In this document: piece by piece, positions 1-9,063 of the stretch
Numbering within the stretch: the stretch's first letter is position 1
Layout: every line of letters begins with the position of its first letter
Source: an uncultured Candidatus Thioglobus sp.
Lineage (GTDB): Bacteria; Pseudomonadota; Gammaproteobacteria; PS1; Pseudothioglobaceae
Direction of reading: 5' to 3'
DNA length: 64,000 bases
Assembly (NCBI GenBank): GCA_905182815.1
Contig: CAJJCX010000002.1
Location: 1-64,000 of the forward strand
Position numbers and translations under genes: made by a program
Notes under the pieces: model-generated
Told to the model about the DNA's origin: nothing
The model's input: only the letters and a program-made list of their open reading frames with translations
Databases searched by the model: none

Positions 1-31
1 TATATCTATACCTTTATTTATCTTATTAGTA

Positions 32-1444
32 TCAATAGCAGAATATCCAAGATGCAAATAGTTTGATGGCGGCTTTCTCTTCAGAGAATGATGCGTTTCC
101 TGGTCTAACTGCTACGCCTTTGTCTAGGAGTTTTTGACAAAGTTTTTCAGTATCAATTGACTCTGGAATTTTTACCCAAAATGTTGAGCCTCCAAGAGTT
201 GGAGTGCAAGATAAGAGAGGTTCTTGATTTATTTTTTCATTTATCAAACCCCAACGCTCTTTGTTTGTTTTTTGAATTTTGGTAAACATATTATGATAAT
301 GACCCAGGCCAATAAATAAGGCTACTGAGCGTTGATTATTTGCAGGTATATGTCTTATCATTAGTCGCCTTAAAGCTCTTGCCTCTTTTACAAAGGCTTC
401 TGGAGCAACCATATAGCCAAGCCTTAAACCTGGAGCAAAGGCTTTTGAAAAGCTTCCAACATAAATAACATTGTTATCCTTATCAAGACTTTTTAATGAT
501 GGATTGGGTTTCCTGAGAAAATTAACTTCAGCCTCATAGTCATCTTCAATAATTACCATTTGATTTTCTTTAGCAATAGATAGAAGCTTATTTCTTCTCT
601 CCATACTCATTGTTACACCTGTAGGGTATTGATGGCTTGGAGTGGTAAAAATAATATCAATCTCGGGTTTAATTTCATCAACTAAAATTCCGTCTTTATC
701 AATGCCTATAGGAACAATGTTGTCAGTTCGAAAGCTAAAAATGTTTCTCACATCTGGATATCCAGGATTCTCCATAGCAATAACTGTCCCTTGCTTAGCT
801 AATAGACTGGCAATAATATAGATCGCATTCTGACTACCTGAAGTAATTAAGATTTGATCTTTATTTGCCCAAATACCCCGCTTTGGAAGTACTTTAGATT
901 GAATTTGCTTGATTAAAGATGGGTCATCGCTATCAACATGATCAATATTCCATTTTTGTATTTCGGGAAGCGTTGACGAATGCCTAACGACCTCACGCCA
1001 TTCATAATAGGGAATTAAACTTTTATCAAGTTGACCAATTGTAAATGAATATGGAAGGCTTTGCCAATTCTCAGGATTACGAATATTAGTTTTAATTGAT
1101 GGTTTCTTTGTTATTAAAGCATCTAGCCATAATGGAGGGCTAATATTTTTAACTTGATCCTCATTACTATTTGTAAAATTCTCATAAAATTGCTCATTAA
1201 CAAAATAACCTCTTCTTTCTTTTGGGGTAATGTAGCCATCAAATTCTAATTCTTTATAGGCAGCAATCACTGTATTTCTTGCAACTTTAAGGGCTGCTGC
1301 AAGGTTTCTAGATGATGGTAGGGGTTCGTTTGGGCCAATTAAGCCATTAGTAATAGCATCAATTAATTGCTGACGAATCTGCAACTGCAAGGTCCTAGGC
1401 TTGTCATGTCTTAGAGAAAAAAATTGGTTCCACATTTCATCCAT
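32..1444 (-). CDS. tauR: MocR/GntR-type regulator of taurine catabolism (TauR-like)
   Basis: Transcription factor with an N-terminal GntR winged helix-turn-helix (residues about 11-86, with the PLPSSRNLAAAL recognition segment) joined to a fold-type I aminotransferase-like domain (about 110-470). The PLP lysine is Lys334 in SFSKAFAPGLRLGY, and the cofactor-site motif EDDYEAEVNF precedes it. Its 470 residues are usual for MocR proteins. It is divergent from tpa-ald-xsc, the position TauR holds in known taurine clusters, so it very likely activates that operon in response to taurine or a taurine-PLP adduct. The ATG at 1444 gives a full-length N terminus. The family is clear; the TauR role rests on context. 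Confidence 0.85.
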   Translation of the reverse strand: MDEMWNQFFSLRHDKPRTLQLQIRQQLIDAITNGLIGPNEPLPSSRNLAAALKVARNTVIAAYKELEFDGYITPKERRGYFVNEQFYENFTNSNEDQVKNISPPLWLDALITKKPSIKTNIRNPENWQSLPYSFTIGQLDKSLIPYYEWREVVRHSSTLPEIQKWNIDHVDSDDPSLIKQIQSKVLPKRGIWANKDQILITSGSQNAIYIIASLLAKQGTVIAMENPGYPDVRNIFSFRTDNIVPIGIDKDGILVDEIKPEIDIIFTTPSHQYPTGVTMSMERRNKLLSIAKENQMVIIEDDYEAEVNFLRKPNPSLKSLDKDNNVIYVGSFSKAFAPGLRLGYMVAPEAFVKEARALRRLMIRHIPANNQRSVALFIGLGHYHNMFTKIQKTNKERWGLINEKINQEPLLSCTPTLGGSTFWVKIPESIDTEKLCQKLLDKGVAVRPGNASFSEEKAAIKLFASWIFCY

Positions 1445-1447
1445 TTA

Positions 1448-1480
1448 TCTGGCCTATTAATTTTAAGAATTCTGGTTCTA
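1448..1480. promoter_or_regulatory. Candidate TauR operator: two direct CTGG repeats
   Basis: TCTGGCCTAT (1448-1457) and TCTGGTTCTA (1471-1480) are direct repeats 23 bp apart between tauR and tpa. Known TauR sites are direct repeats beginning CTGGAC; only the CTGG core is kept here. They lie just upstream of the likely tpa promoter, as expected for an activator. Confidence 0.3.
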
Positions 1481-1488
1481 TATGTATT

Positions 1489-1517
1489 TAAATTTAGGAC
1501 CCCTTGTATTTTATAAT
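1489..1517 (+). promoter_or_regulatory. Candidate tpa promoter
   Basis: A perfect -10 TATAAT lies at 1512-1517, but the hexamer 17 bp upstream (TAAATT, 1489-1494) is a poor -35. A good -10 with a weak -35 fits an activator-dependent promoter. The tpa start at 1564 is preceded by a GGGG ribosome-binding site at 1555-1558. Confidence 0.4.
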
Positions 1518-1563
1518 TCATTCTTTTGAATTACTATCAATTTTTACTTAAATCGGGGTAAGT

Positions 1564-2925
1564 ATGTCTAATAATACACTTATACAAAATGATAAAGACC
1601 ATGTTTGGCATCATTTAACGCAACATAAGGGCTTTGAATCGACTGATCCCATGATGGTCGCTAAAGCGAAAGGAATGGTTGTTACCGATACCAATGGTAA
1701 TGAGTATCTTGATGGAACATCTGGCGGTGTATGGACAGTAAATTTAGGATTTGGAAGAGATGATATGGTTCAAGCTGTCAGTAATCAACTGACAAAAATT
1801 CCATACTTTGCGGGCTCTTTTGGTAACGAGCCTGCTGCTGAATACGCAAAAGAAGTTACCTCACTTATGCCAGGTTTAGACCGCGTTTATTACTCAAACT
1901 CTGGTTCAGAAGCTAATGAAAAAGGCTACAAAATGGTTCGTCAGCTTGCCCATTTTCATAATGATGGGAAAAAACATAAAATTATTTATCGTGACCGTGA
2001 TTATCATGGCACAACAATTGGAGCTATGAGCTCATCTGGCCAAATTCAAAGAAAAAAACAATATGGTCCGTTTGCTCCAGGATTTGTTGAAATGCCTCAC
2101 TGCTGTTGTTATCGATGCCCATATGGAAAAAAATATGGAGAGTGCAATATCGAGTGCGCTACTGTCCTTGAAGATATTATTAAAAAGGAAGGGCCTGACA
2201 CCGTAGGTTCTGTCGTTTTAGAGCCGATTACTGCAGGTGGCGGAGTTATTCCTCCTGTTCCTGAGTATTTCCCAATTATTGAGTCAATATGTAGAAAATA
2301 TGACGTCCTTCTTCACATAGATGAAGTGGTTTGTGGCCTAGGTAGAACAGGAAAATGGTTTGGTTACCAGCACTATGATGTTCAGCCTGATATTGTCACT
2401 ACAGCTAAAGGTCTAGCTGCTGGATATGCTGCTGTATCAATTACGGTTACTACTGAAAAACTTTTTAACATGTTTAAAGAGGATCCAACTAATGTTGATA
2501 GCTACTTCCGAGATATTTCTACCTTTGGTGGAAGCACTGCTGGCCCTGCAGCTGCACTTGAAGTTTTAAAGATTATTAAACGTGAAAAACTTTTAGAGAA
2601 TGTTAATGAGGTTGGAGAGCATCTTAAAAATAAATTGCTTGAACTACAAGACAAGCATGAAATGATTGGTGAAGTTCGAGGCAAAGGGTTGTTTTGCGGT
2701 GTTGAGCTTGTAAAAGATAGGGCAACTAAAGAGCCTGTTGATGAAACTGTTGCAGCTAGCGTTGCAGCGCATTGCTTTAAAAATAAAGTGATGATTGGAA
2801 GAACTAATAGAAGTTTTGAAACTAATAATAATGTTTTGCTATTTAGTCCTGCATTCATATGTACTAAGACTGACATAGATTTAATCGTTGAATCTGTTGA
2901 CAATGCCTTAGAAGCAAATAAATAG
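1564..2925 (+). CDS. tpa: Taurine--pyruvate aminotransferase
   Basis: PLP-dependent class III aminotransferase that moves the amino group of taurine to pyruvate, giving sulfoacetaldehyde and L-alanine in the cytoplasm. Visible features are the cofactor loop SNSGSEANE (about 111-119), Asp253 in HIDEVVCGLG, the Schiff-base Lys282 in TTAKGLAAGY, and a cysteine-rich insert (Cys180-182, 185, 194, 198) typical of Tpa-like enzymes. At 453 residues it has the normal family length. It leads an operon with ald, 35 bp downstream, and xsc, which is what separates it from other omega-aminotransferases such as beta-alanine or GABA transaminase. Confidence 0.9.
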   Translation: MSNNTLIQNDKDHVWHHLTQHKGFESTDPMMVAKAKGMVVTDTNGNEYLDGTSGGVWTVNLGFGRDDMVQAVSNQLTKIPYFAGSFGNEPAAEYAKEVTSLMPGLDRVYYSNSGSEANEKGYKMVRQLAHFHNDGKKHKIIYRDRDYHGTTIGAMSSSGQIQRKKQYGPFAPGFVEMPHCCCYRCPYGKKYGECNIECATVLEDIIKKEGPDTVGSVVLEPITAGGGVIPPVPEYFPIIESICRKYDVLLHIDEVVCGLGRTGKWFGYQHYDVQPDIVTTAKGLAAGYAAVSITVTTEKLFNMFKEDPTNVDSYFRDISTFGGSTAGPAAALEVLKIIKREKLLENVNEVGEHLKNKLLELQDKHEMIGEVRGKGLFCGVELVKDRATKEPVDETVAASVAAHCFKNKVMIGRTNRSFETNNNVLLFSPAFICTKTDIDLIVESVDNALEANK

Positions 2926-2960
2926 AAAAAGTTTAATTAATTTAATATAGGAATATTGAG

Positions 2961-4079
2961 ATGATAATTGGAGTGCCAAAAGAAATTAAAAACCATGAAT
3001 ATAGAGTTGGTTTGACGCCTAAAAGTGTTAAGGAGTTTGTTAGTCATGGCCACACTGTTTTAGTTGAAACTAATGCTGGTATTGGTATTGGGGCAAGCGA
3101 TGATGATTATTCTAGTTGTGGCGCTGAAATCATATCTTCAGCTAAAGAAGTTTTTGCAACTGCGGATATGATTGTTAAAGTTAAAGAGCCTCAAGCTATA
3201 GAAATTGCAATGCTCAGAGAAGGTCAAATTCTTTATACATATCTTCACCTTGCACCAGATCCTGAGCAAACGAAGGGGCTTGTAGAGAGTGGTGCTATTT
3301 GTATTGCTTATGAAACGGTTACTTCTCCAAGAGGCGGATTACCATTATTGGCTCCTATGTCAAAAGTTGCAGGAAGAATGGCTGTTCAAGCAGGTGCTCA
3401 CTTTTTAGAGCAACCAAATGGTGGAATGGGAGCTTTGCTTGGAGGTGTTCCAGGAGTAGACCCTTTAAATGTCGTTATTTTAGGTGGAGGCGTCGTTGGC
3501 GTTCATGCTGCCCATGTGGCAGTTGGAATGGGTGCAGATGTTTGGGTTTTGGATAACAATCCTGATACATTAGAGCAGCATTGGCAACAATTTGGCAGAA
3601 GCACGAATACTGTATTCTCAACTAAAAGTTCAGTAGAAGAGTATGTATTGCAAGCTGACTTAGTTATTGGTGGCGTGTTGATTCCTGGTGCTGAAGCACC
3701 AAAATTAGTAACCAGAGAAATGATTAAGGCCATGAAGCCTGGATCAGTTATTGTTGACGTTGCGATTGATCAAGGTGGTTGCTTCGAAACTTCAAAGGCA
3801 ACAACTCACGCAGAGCCTACATACATCATTGATGAGGTAGTTCACTACTGCGTTGCTAATATGCCGGGTGGAGTTCCAAAAACATCAACCTATGCGCTAA
3901 ATAATGTAACACTTCCATTTGGACTTAGTATTGCAAATAAAGGCGTTAAACAAGCCTTATTAGATGATGAACATCTAAGAGCCGGATTAAATGTACATAG
4001 TGGTCAAGTAACATGTCCTGAAGTGGCTCATGACTTAGGTTATGATTACGTTTCAGCGCTTGATATGCTTAATAAATAA
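2961..4079 (+). CDS. ald: Alanine dehydrogenase
   Basis: NAD-dependent L-alanine dehydrogenase, which returns alanine made by Tpa to pyruvate and releases ammonium. This recycles the amino acceptor for taurine deamination. The usual active-site residues fall at their family positions: Arg15 (NHEYRVGLTP), Lys75 (VKVKEPQ), His96 (TYLHLAPD) and an Asp in SVIVDVAIDQGG. The Rossmann NAD site VVILGGGVVGVHAA lies at about 170-184. At 372 residues it has normal length. It sits between tpa and xsc, with 21 bp to xsc, so cotranscription is likely. Confidence 0.93.
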   Translation: MIIGVPKEIKNHEYRVGLTPKSVKEFVSHGHTVLVETNAGIGIGASDDDYSSCGAEIISSAKEVFATADMIVKVKEPQAIEIAMLREGQILYTYLHLAPDPEQTKGLVESGAICIAYETVTSPRGGLPLLAPMSKVAGRMAVQAGAHFLEQPNGGMGALLGGVPGVDPLNVVILGGGVVGVHAAHVAVGMGADVWVLDNNPDTLEQHWQQFGRSTNTVFSTKSSVEEYVLQADLVIGGVLIPGAEAPKLVTREMIKAMKPGSVIVDVAIDQGGCFETSKATTHAEPTYIIDEVVHYCVANMPGGVPKTSTYALNNVTLPFGLSIANKGVKQALLDDEHLRAGLNVHSGQVTCPEVAHDLGYDYVSALDMLNK

Positions 4080-4100
4080 ATTATAAAGGAGAACTACAAA

Positions 4101-5873
4101 ATGGCAAAAATGACTTCGAGTGAGGCTTTTGTTGAAACAATGGTCGCAAATGATGTAACCGATATCTTTGGTATTATGGGCTCTGCATTTATGGATGCAA
4201 TGGATATCTTCGAGCCAGCTGGTATTAGATTTATACCTGTTGTCCACGAGCAAGGCGCTGCACATATGGCAGATGGATATTCAAGAGTAAGTGGAAGACA
4301 TGGAGTGGTCATTGGTCAAAATGGCCCCGGTATTTCTAACTGCGTTACCGCAATTGCTGCTGCATATTGGGCGCACAGCCCTGTTGTAATTGTTACGCCT
4401 GAAGCTGGAACAATGGGGATGGGCTTAGGTGGATTTCAAGAAGCAAATCAGCTGCCAATGTTTCAAGAATTTACTAAATATCAAGGCCATGTTGTTAACC
4501 CAATGAGAATGGCAGAATTTACTGGTCGCTGTTTTGATAGAGCGATGAGTGAGATGGCCCCAACTCAGTTAAATATTCCTAGAGATTATTTTTATGCAGA
4601 AGGTGAATTTACTATTCCTACTCCACGTCGTGTAGATAGAGGTTCAGGTGGTGAAGATAGTTTAAATGAAGCTGTTGCATTAATTGGTAAAGCTAAGTTT
4701 CCAGTTATTGTTTCTGGCGGCGGCGTAGTTATGGCCGATGGTGTTGATGAATGTGCAGCTTTGGCTGAACGTTTAGGTGCGCCAGTAGTAAATAGCTACC
4801 TTCATAATGATTCGTTTCCTGCAAGTCATGATCTTTGGTGTGGTCCTCTGGGATATCAAGGCTCAAAAGCTGCAATGAAACTAATAGCAAAAGCAGATGT
4901 AGTTATTGCATTAGGTACGCGTTTAGGTCCTTTTGGAACACTACCTCAACATGGAATGGATTACTGGCCTAAAGATGCTCAAATTATTCAAATTGATGCA
5001 GATCACAAAATGCTTGGATTGGTCAAACCAATTAATGTTGGTATTTGTGGTGACGCTAAAGCAGTCGCAAGTATTCTTTGTCAAAAGTTGGCATCTGAAA
5101 CACTTAGTTGTGATTCTTCTAAAGCCGATAGAGCTTCAATTATTGCAGACGAAAAAGCTTCTTGGGAGTTAGAGCTTGATGAGTGGATTCATGAGACTGA
5201 CTCATATAGCATGGACATGCTTGCAGATAAAGAAGAAGGGTGGCTCCATCCTAGACAAGTACTTCGTGAACTTGAAAAAGCAATGCCTGAAGACGTTATG
5301 GTGTCGACTGATATTGGTAATATTAACTCGGTTGCTAATAGCTATCTGCGTTTTGAAAAGCCTCGAAGCTTTTTTGCAGCAATGAGTTTTGGAAACTGTG
5401 GTTACGCCTTTCCAACAATCATTGGTGCTAAGGCAGCTGCCCAGCATAGGCCTGCAGTTTCTTATGCGGGAGATGGTGCTTGGGCAATGAGTATGGTTGA
5501 AACAATGACCTGTGTTCGTCATGATATTCCTGTTACAGCTGTTGTATTTCATAATCGTCATTGGGGCGCTGAAAAGAAAAACCAAGTAGATTTTTATGAC
5601 AGACGCTTTATAGCGGCTGAGCTTACGGACCAGCATTTTGTTAATATTGCAGAATCAATGGGCGCTGAGGGTATTCGTGTTGACAAACTTGAAGACGTTG
5701 GCCCTGCACTTAAAAAAGCGATTGATATGCAGATGAACGAAAGAAAAACAACAATCATAGAAATTATGTGCTCTAGAGAGTTGGGTGACCCGTTCAGAAA
5801 AGACGCACTAAGTAAGCCAGTTAGACATCTAGAAAAGTATAAAGACTTTGGTGAAAAATCACCTCATCGTTAA
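4101..5873 (+). CDS. xsc: Sulfoacetaldehyde acetyltransferase
   Basis: Thiamine-diphosphate enzyme that splits sulfoacetaldehyde with phosphate into acetyl phosphate and sulfite, the C-S bond-breaking step of taurine catabolism. The N-terminal pyrimidine-binding domain carries the catalytic-glutamate segment VVHEQGAAHMADGYSR. The C-terminal ThDP motif starts with GDGAWAMSMVETM and ends at VVFHN. Its 590 residues match Xsc. A strong AAGGAG site lies ahead of the ATG at 4101. Phosphate acetyltransferase (pta), often the next gene in tau operons, is absent here, so acetyl phosphate must be converted by an enzyme encoded elsewhere. Confidence 0.93.
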   Translation: MAKMTSSEAFVETMVANDVTDIFGIMGSAFMDAMDIFEPAGIRFIPVVHEQGAAHMADGYSRVSGRHGVVIGQNGPGISNCVTAIAAAYWAHSPVVIVTPEAGTMGMGLGGFQEANQLPMFQEFTKYQGHVVNPMRMAEFTGRCFDRAMSEMAPTQLNIPRDYFYAEGEFTIPTPRRVDRGSGGEDSLNEAVALIGKAKFPVIVSGGGVVMADGVDECAALAERLGAPVVNSYLHNDSFPASHDLWCGPLGYQGSKAAMKLIAKADVVIALGTRLGPFGTLPQHGMDYWPKDAQIIQIDADHKMLGLVKPINVGICGDAKAVASILCQKLASETLSCDSSKADRASIIADEKASWELELDEWIHETDSYSMDMLADKEEGWLHPRQVLRELEKAMPEDVMVSTDIGNINSVANSYLRFEKPRSFFAAMSFGNCGYAFPTIIGAKAAAQHRPAVSYAGDGAWAMSMVETMTCVRHDIPVTAVVFHNRHWGAEKKNQVDFYDRRFIAAELTDQHFVNIAESMGAEGIRVDKLEDVGPALKKAIDMQMNERKTTIIEIMCSRELGDPFRKDALSKPVRHLEKYKDFGEKSPHR

Positions 5874-5888
5874 GTACTAGCTATTAAT

Positions 5889-5932
5889 CCTTTAGGGTGG
5901 TATATTACCCCGCCCTGAAGGAATTATTTTTA
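5889..5932 (+). terminator. Hairpin terminator after xsc
   Basis: CCTTTAGGGTGG (5889-5900) pairs over 12 bp, with two G-U wobbles, with CCGCCCTGAAGG (5910-5921) across a 9-nt loop. AATTATTTTTA follows. It lies 15 bp after the xsc stop and probably ends the tau operon. Its 3' arm also contains the only Shine-Dalgarno-like AAGG before the next gene. Confidence 0.6.
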
Positions 5933-5938
5933 AGTACT

Positions 5939-6490
5939 ATGAGCGAAAAAGCGATAACCCCATCCGATATTCATCAATATTGGTTCTCAGAAAAAAGCAA
6001 ACGACATTGGTTTTCATCAACTCCTGAAGTAGACAATGAAATCAAGCGGCGCTATGAAAATCTATGGGAGAGTATATCTTCTGGTGGGTTTATGGAGTGG
6101 CGTGACACTGCTGAAGGCTCAGTAGCCCTAGTAATTATTCTAGACCAGTTTCCTTTGAACATGTTTAGAGGTCAGGCAAAAAGCTTTAAATCGGAAGATA
6201 TGGCTGTTGAGGTTGTCTTAAATGCAATTAATAATGGCTATGATGAAAAGCTAAGTGATGAAAAATTGCTTTTTCTTTTTATGCCTCTTATGCATAGTGA
6301 GAATATAGACCATCAAAATCTACAAGTGTATTTATTTCAAAAATATAACTTTAACTTAGAGTATTCTAAACATCATAGAGATATTGTTAAAAAGTTTGGT
6401 CGTTTTCCTCATAGAAATGAAATATTTGGGCGAATGAGTACTATGGAGGAGCTTGACTACCTTCTGTCAGATAATGCTTTTAGAGGTTAA
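5939..6490 (+). CDS. DUF924 family protein
   Basis: Member of the DUF924 (YbgA-like/UPF0249-type) helical family, which has TPR-like helices and no settled function. Diagnostic segments are DIHQYWFSEKSKRHWFSS near the N terminus, VALVIILDQFPLNMFRG, and HRDIVKKFGRFPHRNEIFGR near the C terminus. I chose the ATG at 5939 (183 residues, MSEKAITPSD) over the upstream GTG at 5897, because 5897 would place 14 extra residues inside the terminator hairpin. It follows the tau operon on the same strand but is probably expressed separately. No link to taurine is evident. Confidence 0.8.
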   Translation: MSEKAITPSDIHQYWFSEKSKRHWFSSTPEVDNEIKRRYENLWESISSGGFMEWRDTAEGSVALVIILDQFPLNMFRGQAKSFKSEDMAVEVVLNAINNGYDEKLSDEKLLFLFMPLMHSENIDHQNLQVYLFQKYNFNLEYSKHHRDIVKKFGRFPHRNEIFGRMSTMEELDYLLSDNAFRG

Positions 6491-6529
6491 ATTGCATAAT
6501 GATTACAAATAATACACAGGAGTCCATCA

Positions 6530-6925
6530 ATGCAAGATAATAAAATTGAGTGTCATGATGGTGAATTCATTGAAACAAGTAAAGAGGAAATATTAGATGG
6601 GATTAATACATTTAATATAGATGAAGAGCATTATGATCAGTTCCCTGCTGAACTTTGGAAAGATGGAGATATTATCTTTAGTTGTTTAAAGGCAGAACAC
6701 ATTATCGATCAGGTCTTCGCATCTGCAGACGAGTCATTATGGGTCAATAGAGAGTTTATTATTAATGCGCTTGATAAGCAGTGGTATTACCCAAATATTT
6801 CAAGACAATTTAAAGACAATGAGTTCGAATACTTTGATTATATTCATGAGTCCTTAAGAGGTGATAAAAAAATTATCTCTCTTATAGATAAATTAAGAAA
6901 ACATAGCAAAGAATTTGATGACTAA
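6530..6925 (+). CDS. Hypothetical acidic protein, possibly DUF4116-like
   Basis: I do not recognise this 131-residue protein with confidence. It is acidic and aromatic-rich, with no signal peptide, membrane segment or cysteine cluster beyond isolated Cys. The spacing of W-x-D-x-E/I-I helices (ELWKDGDIIFSCL, ESLWVNREFIINAL) faintly recalls DUF4116 repeats. A good AGGAG site precedes the ATG. It follows the DUF924 gene by 39 bp. Its stop codon interlocks by 4 nt with that of glcB on the other strand, which argues that it is a real gene. Confidence 0.6.
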   Translation: MQDNKIECHDGEFIETSKEEILDGINTFNIDEEHYDQFPAELWKDGDIIFSCLKAEHIIDQVFASADESLWVNREFIINALDKQWYYPNISRQFKDNEFEYFDYIHESLRGDKKIISLIDKLRKHSKEFDD

Positions 6926-9063
6926 TTAGCCTCAAGAAACTTACGCCTGTATTTTATTAAAATTGCTTCCGTATAGCCATTAGGCTGACTCATTCCTTCA
7001 AAAGCCAGAGCTATTGATGCTTTGTAGGCAAAACTGTCGTAATTTGGTGCAAGTGGGAGGTAGCTTGGATCATACTTATTTTGATCATCAACGATAACAG
7101 CCATTTCCTCAAATGCTTTATTTACCTCTTCTTTTGAGCACATTCCATGGTGAAGCCAGTTAGCCATATGTTGCGAGGATATCCTAAGGGTTGCACGGTC
7201 TTCCATAAGCCCAACATGATTAATATCTTGGACCTTAGAGCAACCAATTCCTTGGTTAATCCACTTAACAACATAACCCAATATACTTTGTGCATTATTG
7301 TTTATTTCATTGATAATTTTCTCTTTAGGCATCTGCTCTTCAATTCTCAAGAAAGGAATTACAAGCAAGTCGTCTTGGTTTGGGTGTTGTTGGTTTGCTA
7401 GTAGCTCTTTTTGCTTCTTAAAAACATCAAAGCGATGATAATGCGTTGCATGCAAAGTTGCTGCGGTAGGGGATGGAACCCATGAACAGCTTGCACCTGC
7501 CTCTAAATGAACCATTTTGTTATCAAGCATTTGACGCATTTGATCTGGCTGAGCCCACATTCCTTTTCCAATTTGAGCTTTTTTAAATAGTCCACAATCA
7601 AGACCAGTGCTTACATTGTTTGGCTCATAGGCTGAATACCAAGCCTCTTCCTTTATGAGGTCTTTACAGCGCATTGCACCAGCCATCATAGACGTATGAA
7701 TTTCATCACCTGTGCGATCTAAAAAGCCTGTATTTATAAAAATAATACGGCTTTTAGCCTCATGAATACAAGACTTAAGGTTAAGAGTCGTTCTTCTTTC
7801 TTCATCCATTACGCCTATTTTGAGCGTATTAGTTTTTAGAGATAAGGCTTGTTCAACAAGCCCAAATAACTCCATTGTAAATTTTACTTCTTCAGGGCCA
7901 TGTAATTTAGGCTTAACAATATAGATGCTTCCTTTTTTTGAATTCGCTTTAATTTTAATATCATGAAGCGCAATAAGTGAAGTCACCATTGCGTCTAGTA
8001 TTCCCTCAGGAATTGGTGAGTCATCAAGATTACTAACAATTCCTGTCGTCATATGAATGCCAACATTACGAACGAGAGTCAAGCTTGTTCCAGCTAAGCT
8101 AAATTTCTCTCCATGTATATCAGTACAAACTTTATCTTCATTTAATGAGCGAGTAATGGTTTCACCACCCTTAGTAAACGTGGTGCTTAGTTCACGCTTC
8201 ATGAGGCCTAAGTAGTTACGATATGCGTGAATTTTTTCCGCATTAGAAACTGTTGATGCTGAGTCTTCAAAATCGACAATAGTTGTTATTGCAGACTCAA
8301 GAATGACATCAAAAATACCGCTCTTATGTAAACTTCTTTCTTGGTCACAAACCACTTCTAGGTGAAGGTTATTATTCTTAAGTAATATATGCCCATCGTC
8401 AGTTAATCCTATATATTTCTCTGGATTAATTAAGGTTGCCAATTCACCATCATTTAGGTTGAATATTAAAGCGCCAGAGTATTTAACTTGAGAGGTAATC
8501 TGTCTATAAGAAGCGCCTTTAAGAGGCGCAATTTCATCAAGAAAGTCACAGGCAAGTTCTGCAGTAAGATTAACTCGCTGAAGATTATGTGCAAAAGAGG
8601 TGCTCATACTGCCTTTGTTTGGAATTACATTCGTACCATAAAGGGAGTCAAATAAACTTCCCCAGCGAGCGTTCACCGCATTAAGAACAAAGCGCTGATT
8701 AGTAATAGGAACAACGAGCTGAGGGCCGGCAATTTGAGATATTTCATCATCTACTTCCTCAACATCAATAGAGAATTTATCAGGCATTGGAGTGATATAT
8801 TCAATGCCCTCTAAAAATTTCTTATAGCTCTGAAGATCAATTCTTTTATTTTCAGCATGCCATTGGTCAATTTTAGATTGCAATAAGTCTCTCTTTTCAA
8901 GAAGGGATGTATTCTTTTCCTGTAGCTCATTTAAAATTTGAGAGAGGGATTTAAAGAAGTCTTTGGCTGAAATATCTAATCCATCACAAACCTCTTCTTC
9001 AATGAAGCTAAAAAAAGTATTATCTACTCGAATCTTATTAATTATTTGACTATCACTGCTCAT
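6922..9063 (-). CDS. glcB: Malate synthase G
   Basis: Condenses glyoxylate with acetyl-CoA to malate, the second glyoxylate-shunt step. The 713 residues match the long G isoform (E. coli 723) rather than the A form of about 530. Characteristic segments are NARWGSLFDSLYGTN, LTLVRNVGIHMTTG (active-site Arg region), the SLKTNTLKIGVMDEERRTTLNL barrel segment and CSWVPSPTAATLHATHYH. It is the last gene of aceA-aceK-rraA-glcB; its ATG overlaps the rraA stop by one base (TAATG), so translation is probably coupled. Using the G isoform inside an ace operon, where aceB would be expected, is uncommon. Confidence 0.93.
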   Translation of the reverse strand: MSSDSQIINKIRVDNTFFSFIEEEVCDGLDISAKDFFKSLSQILNELQEKNTSLLEKRDLLQSKIDQWHAENKRIDLQSYKKFLEGIEYITPMPDKFSIDVEEVDDEISQIAGPQLVVPITNQRFVLNAVNARWGSLFDSLYGTNVIPNKGSMSTSFAHNLQRVNLTAELACDFLDEIAPLKGASYRQITSQVKYSGALIFNLNDGELATLINPEKYIGLTDDGHILLKNNNLHLEVVCDQERSLHKSGIFDVILESAITTIVDFEDSASTVSNAEKIHAYRNYLGLMKRELSTTFTKGGETITRSLNEDKVCTDIHGEKFSLAGTSLTLVRNVGIHMTTGIVSNLDDSPIPEGILDAMVTSLIALHDIKIKANSKKGSIYIVKPKLHGPEEVKFTMELFGLVEQALSLKTNTLKIGVMDEERRTTLNLKSCIHEAKSRIIFINTGFLDRTGDEIHTSMMAGAMRCKDLIKEEAWYSAYEPNNVSTGLDCGLFKKAQIGKGMWAQPDQMRQMLDNKMVHLEAGASCSWVPSPTAATLHATHYHRFDVFKKQKELLANQQHPNQDDLLVIPFLRIEEQMPKEKIINEINNNAQSILGYVVKWINQGIGCSKVQDINHVGLMEDRATLRISSQHMANWLHHGMCSKEEVNKAFEEMAVIVDDQNKYDPSYLPLAPNYDSFAYKASIALAFEGMSQPNGYTEAILIKYRRKFLEAN

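Noticed and set aside
2502-2903. 133-codon open frame antisense to tpa
   Set aside because: Low-complexity Ser/Leu-rich shadow of the tpa coding sequence with no recognisable domain.
5202-5636. 144-codon open frame antisense to xsc
   Set aside because: It lies wholly inside the strongly conserved xsc gene, has no family resemblance and no separate ribosome-binding site.
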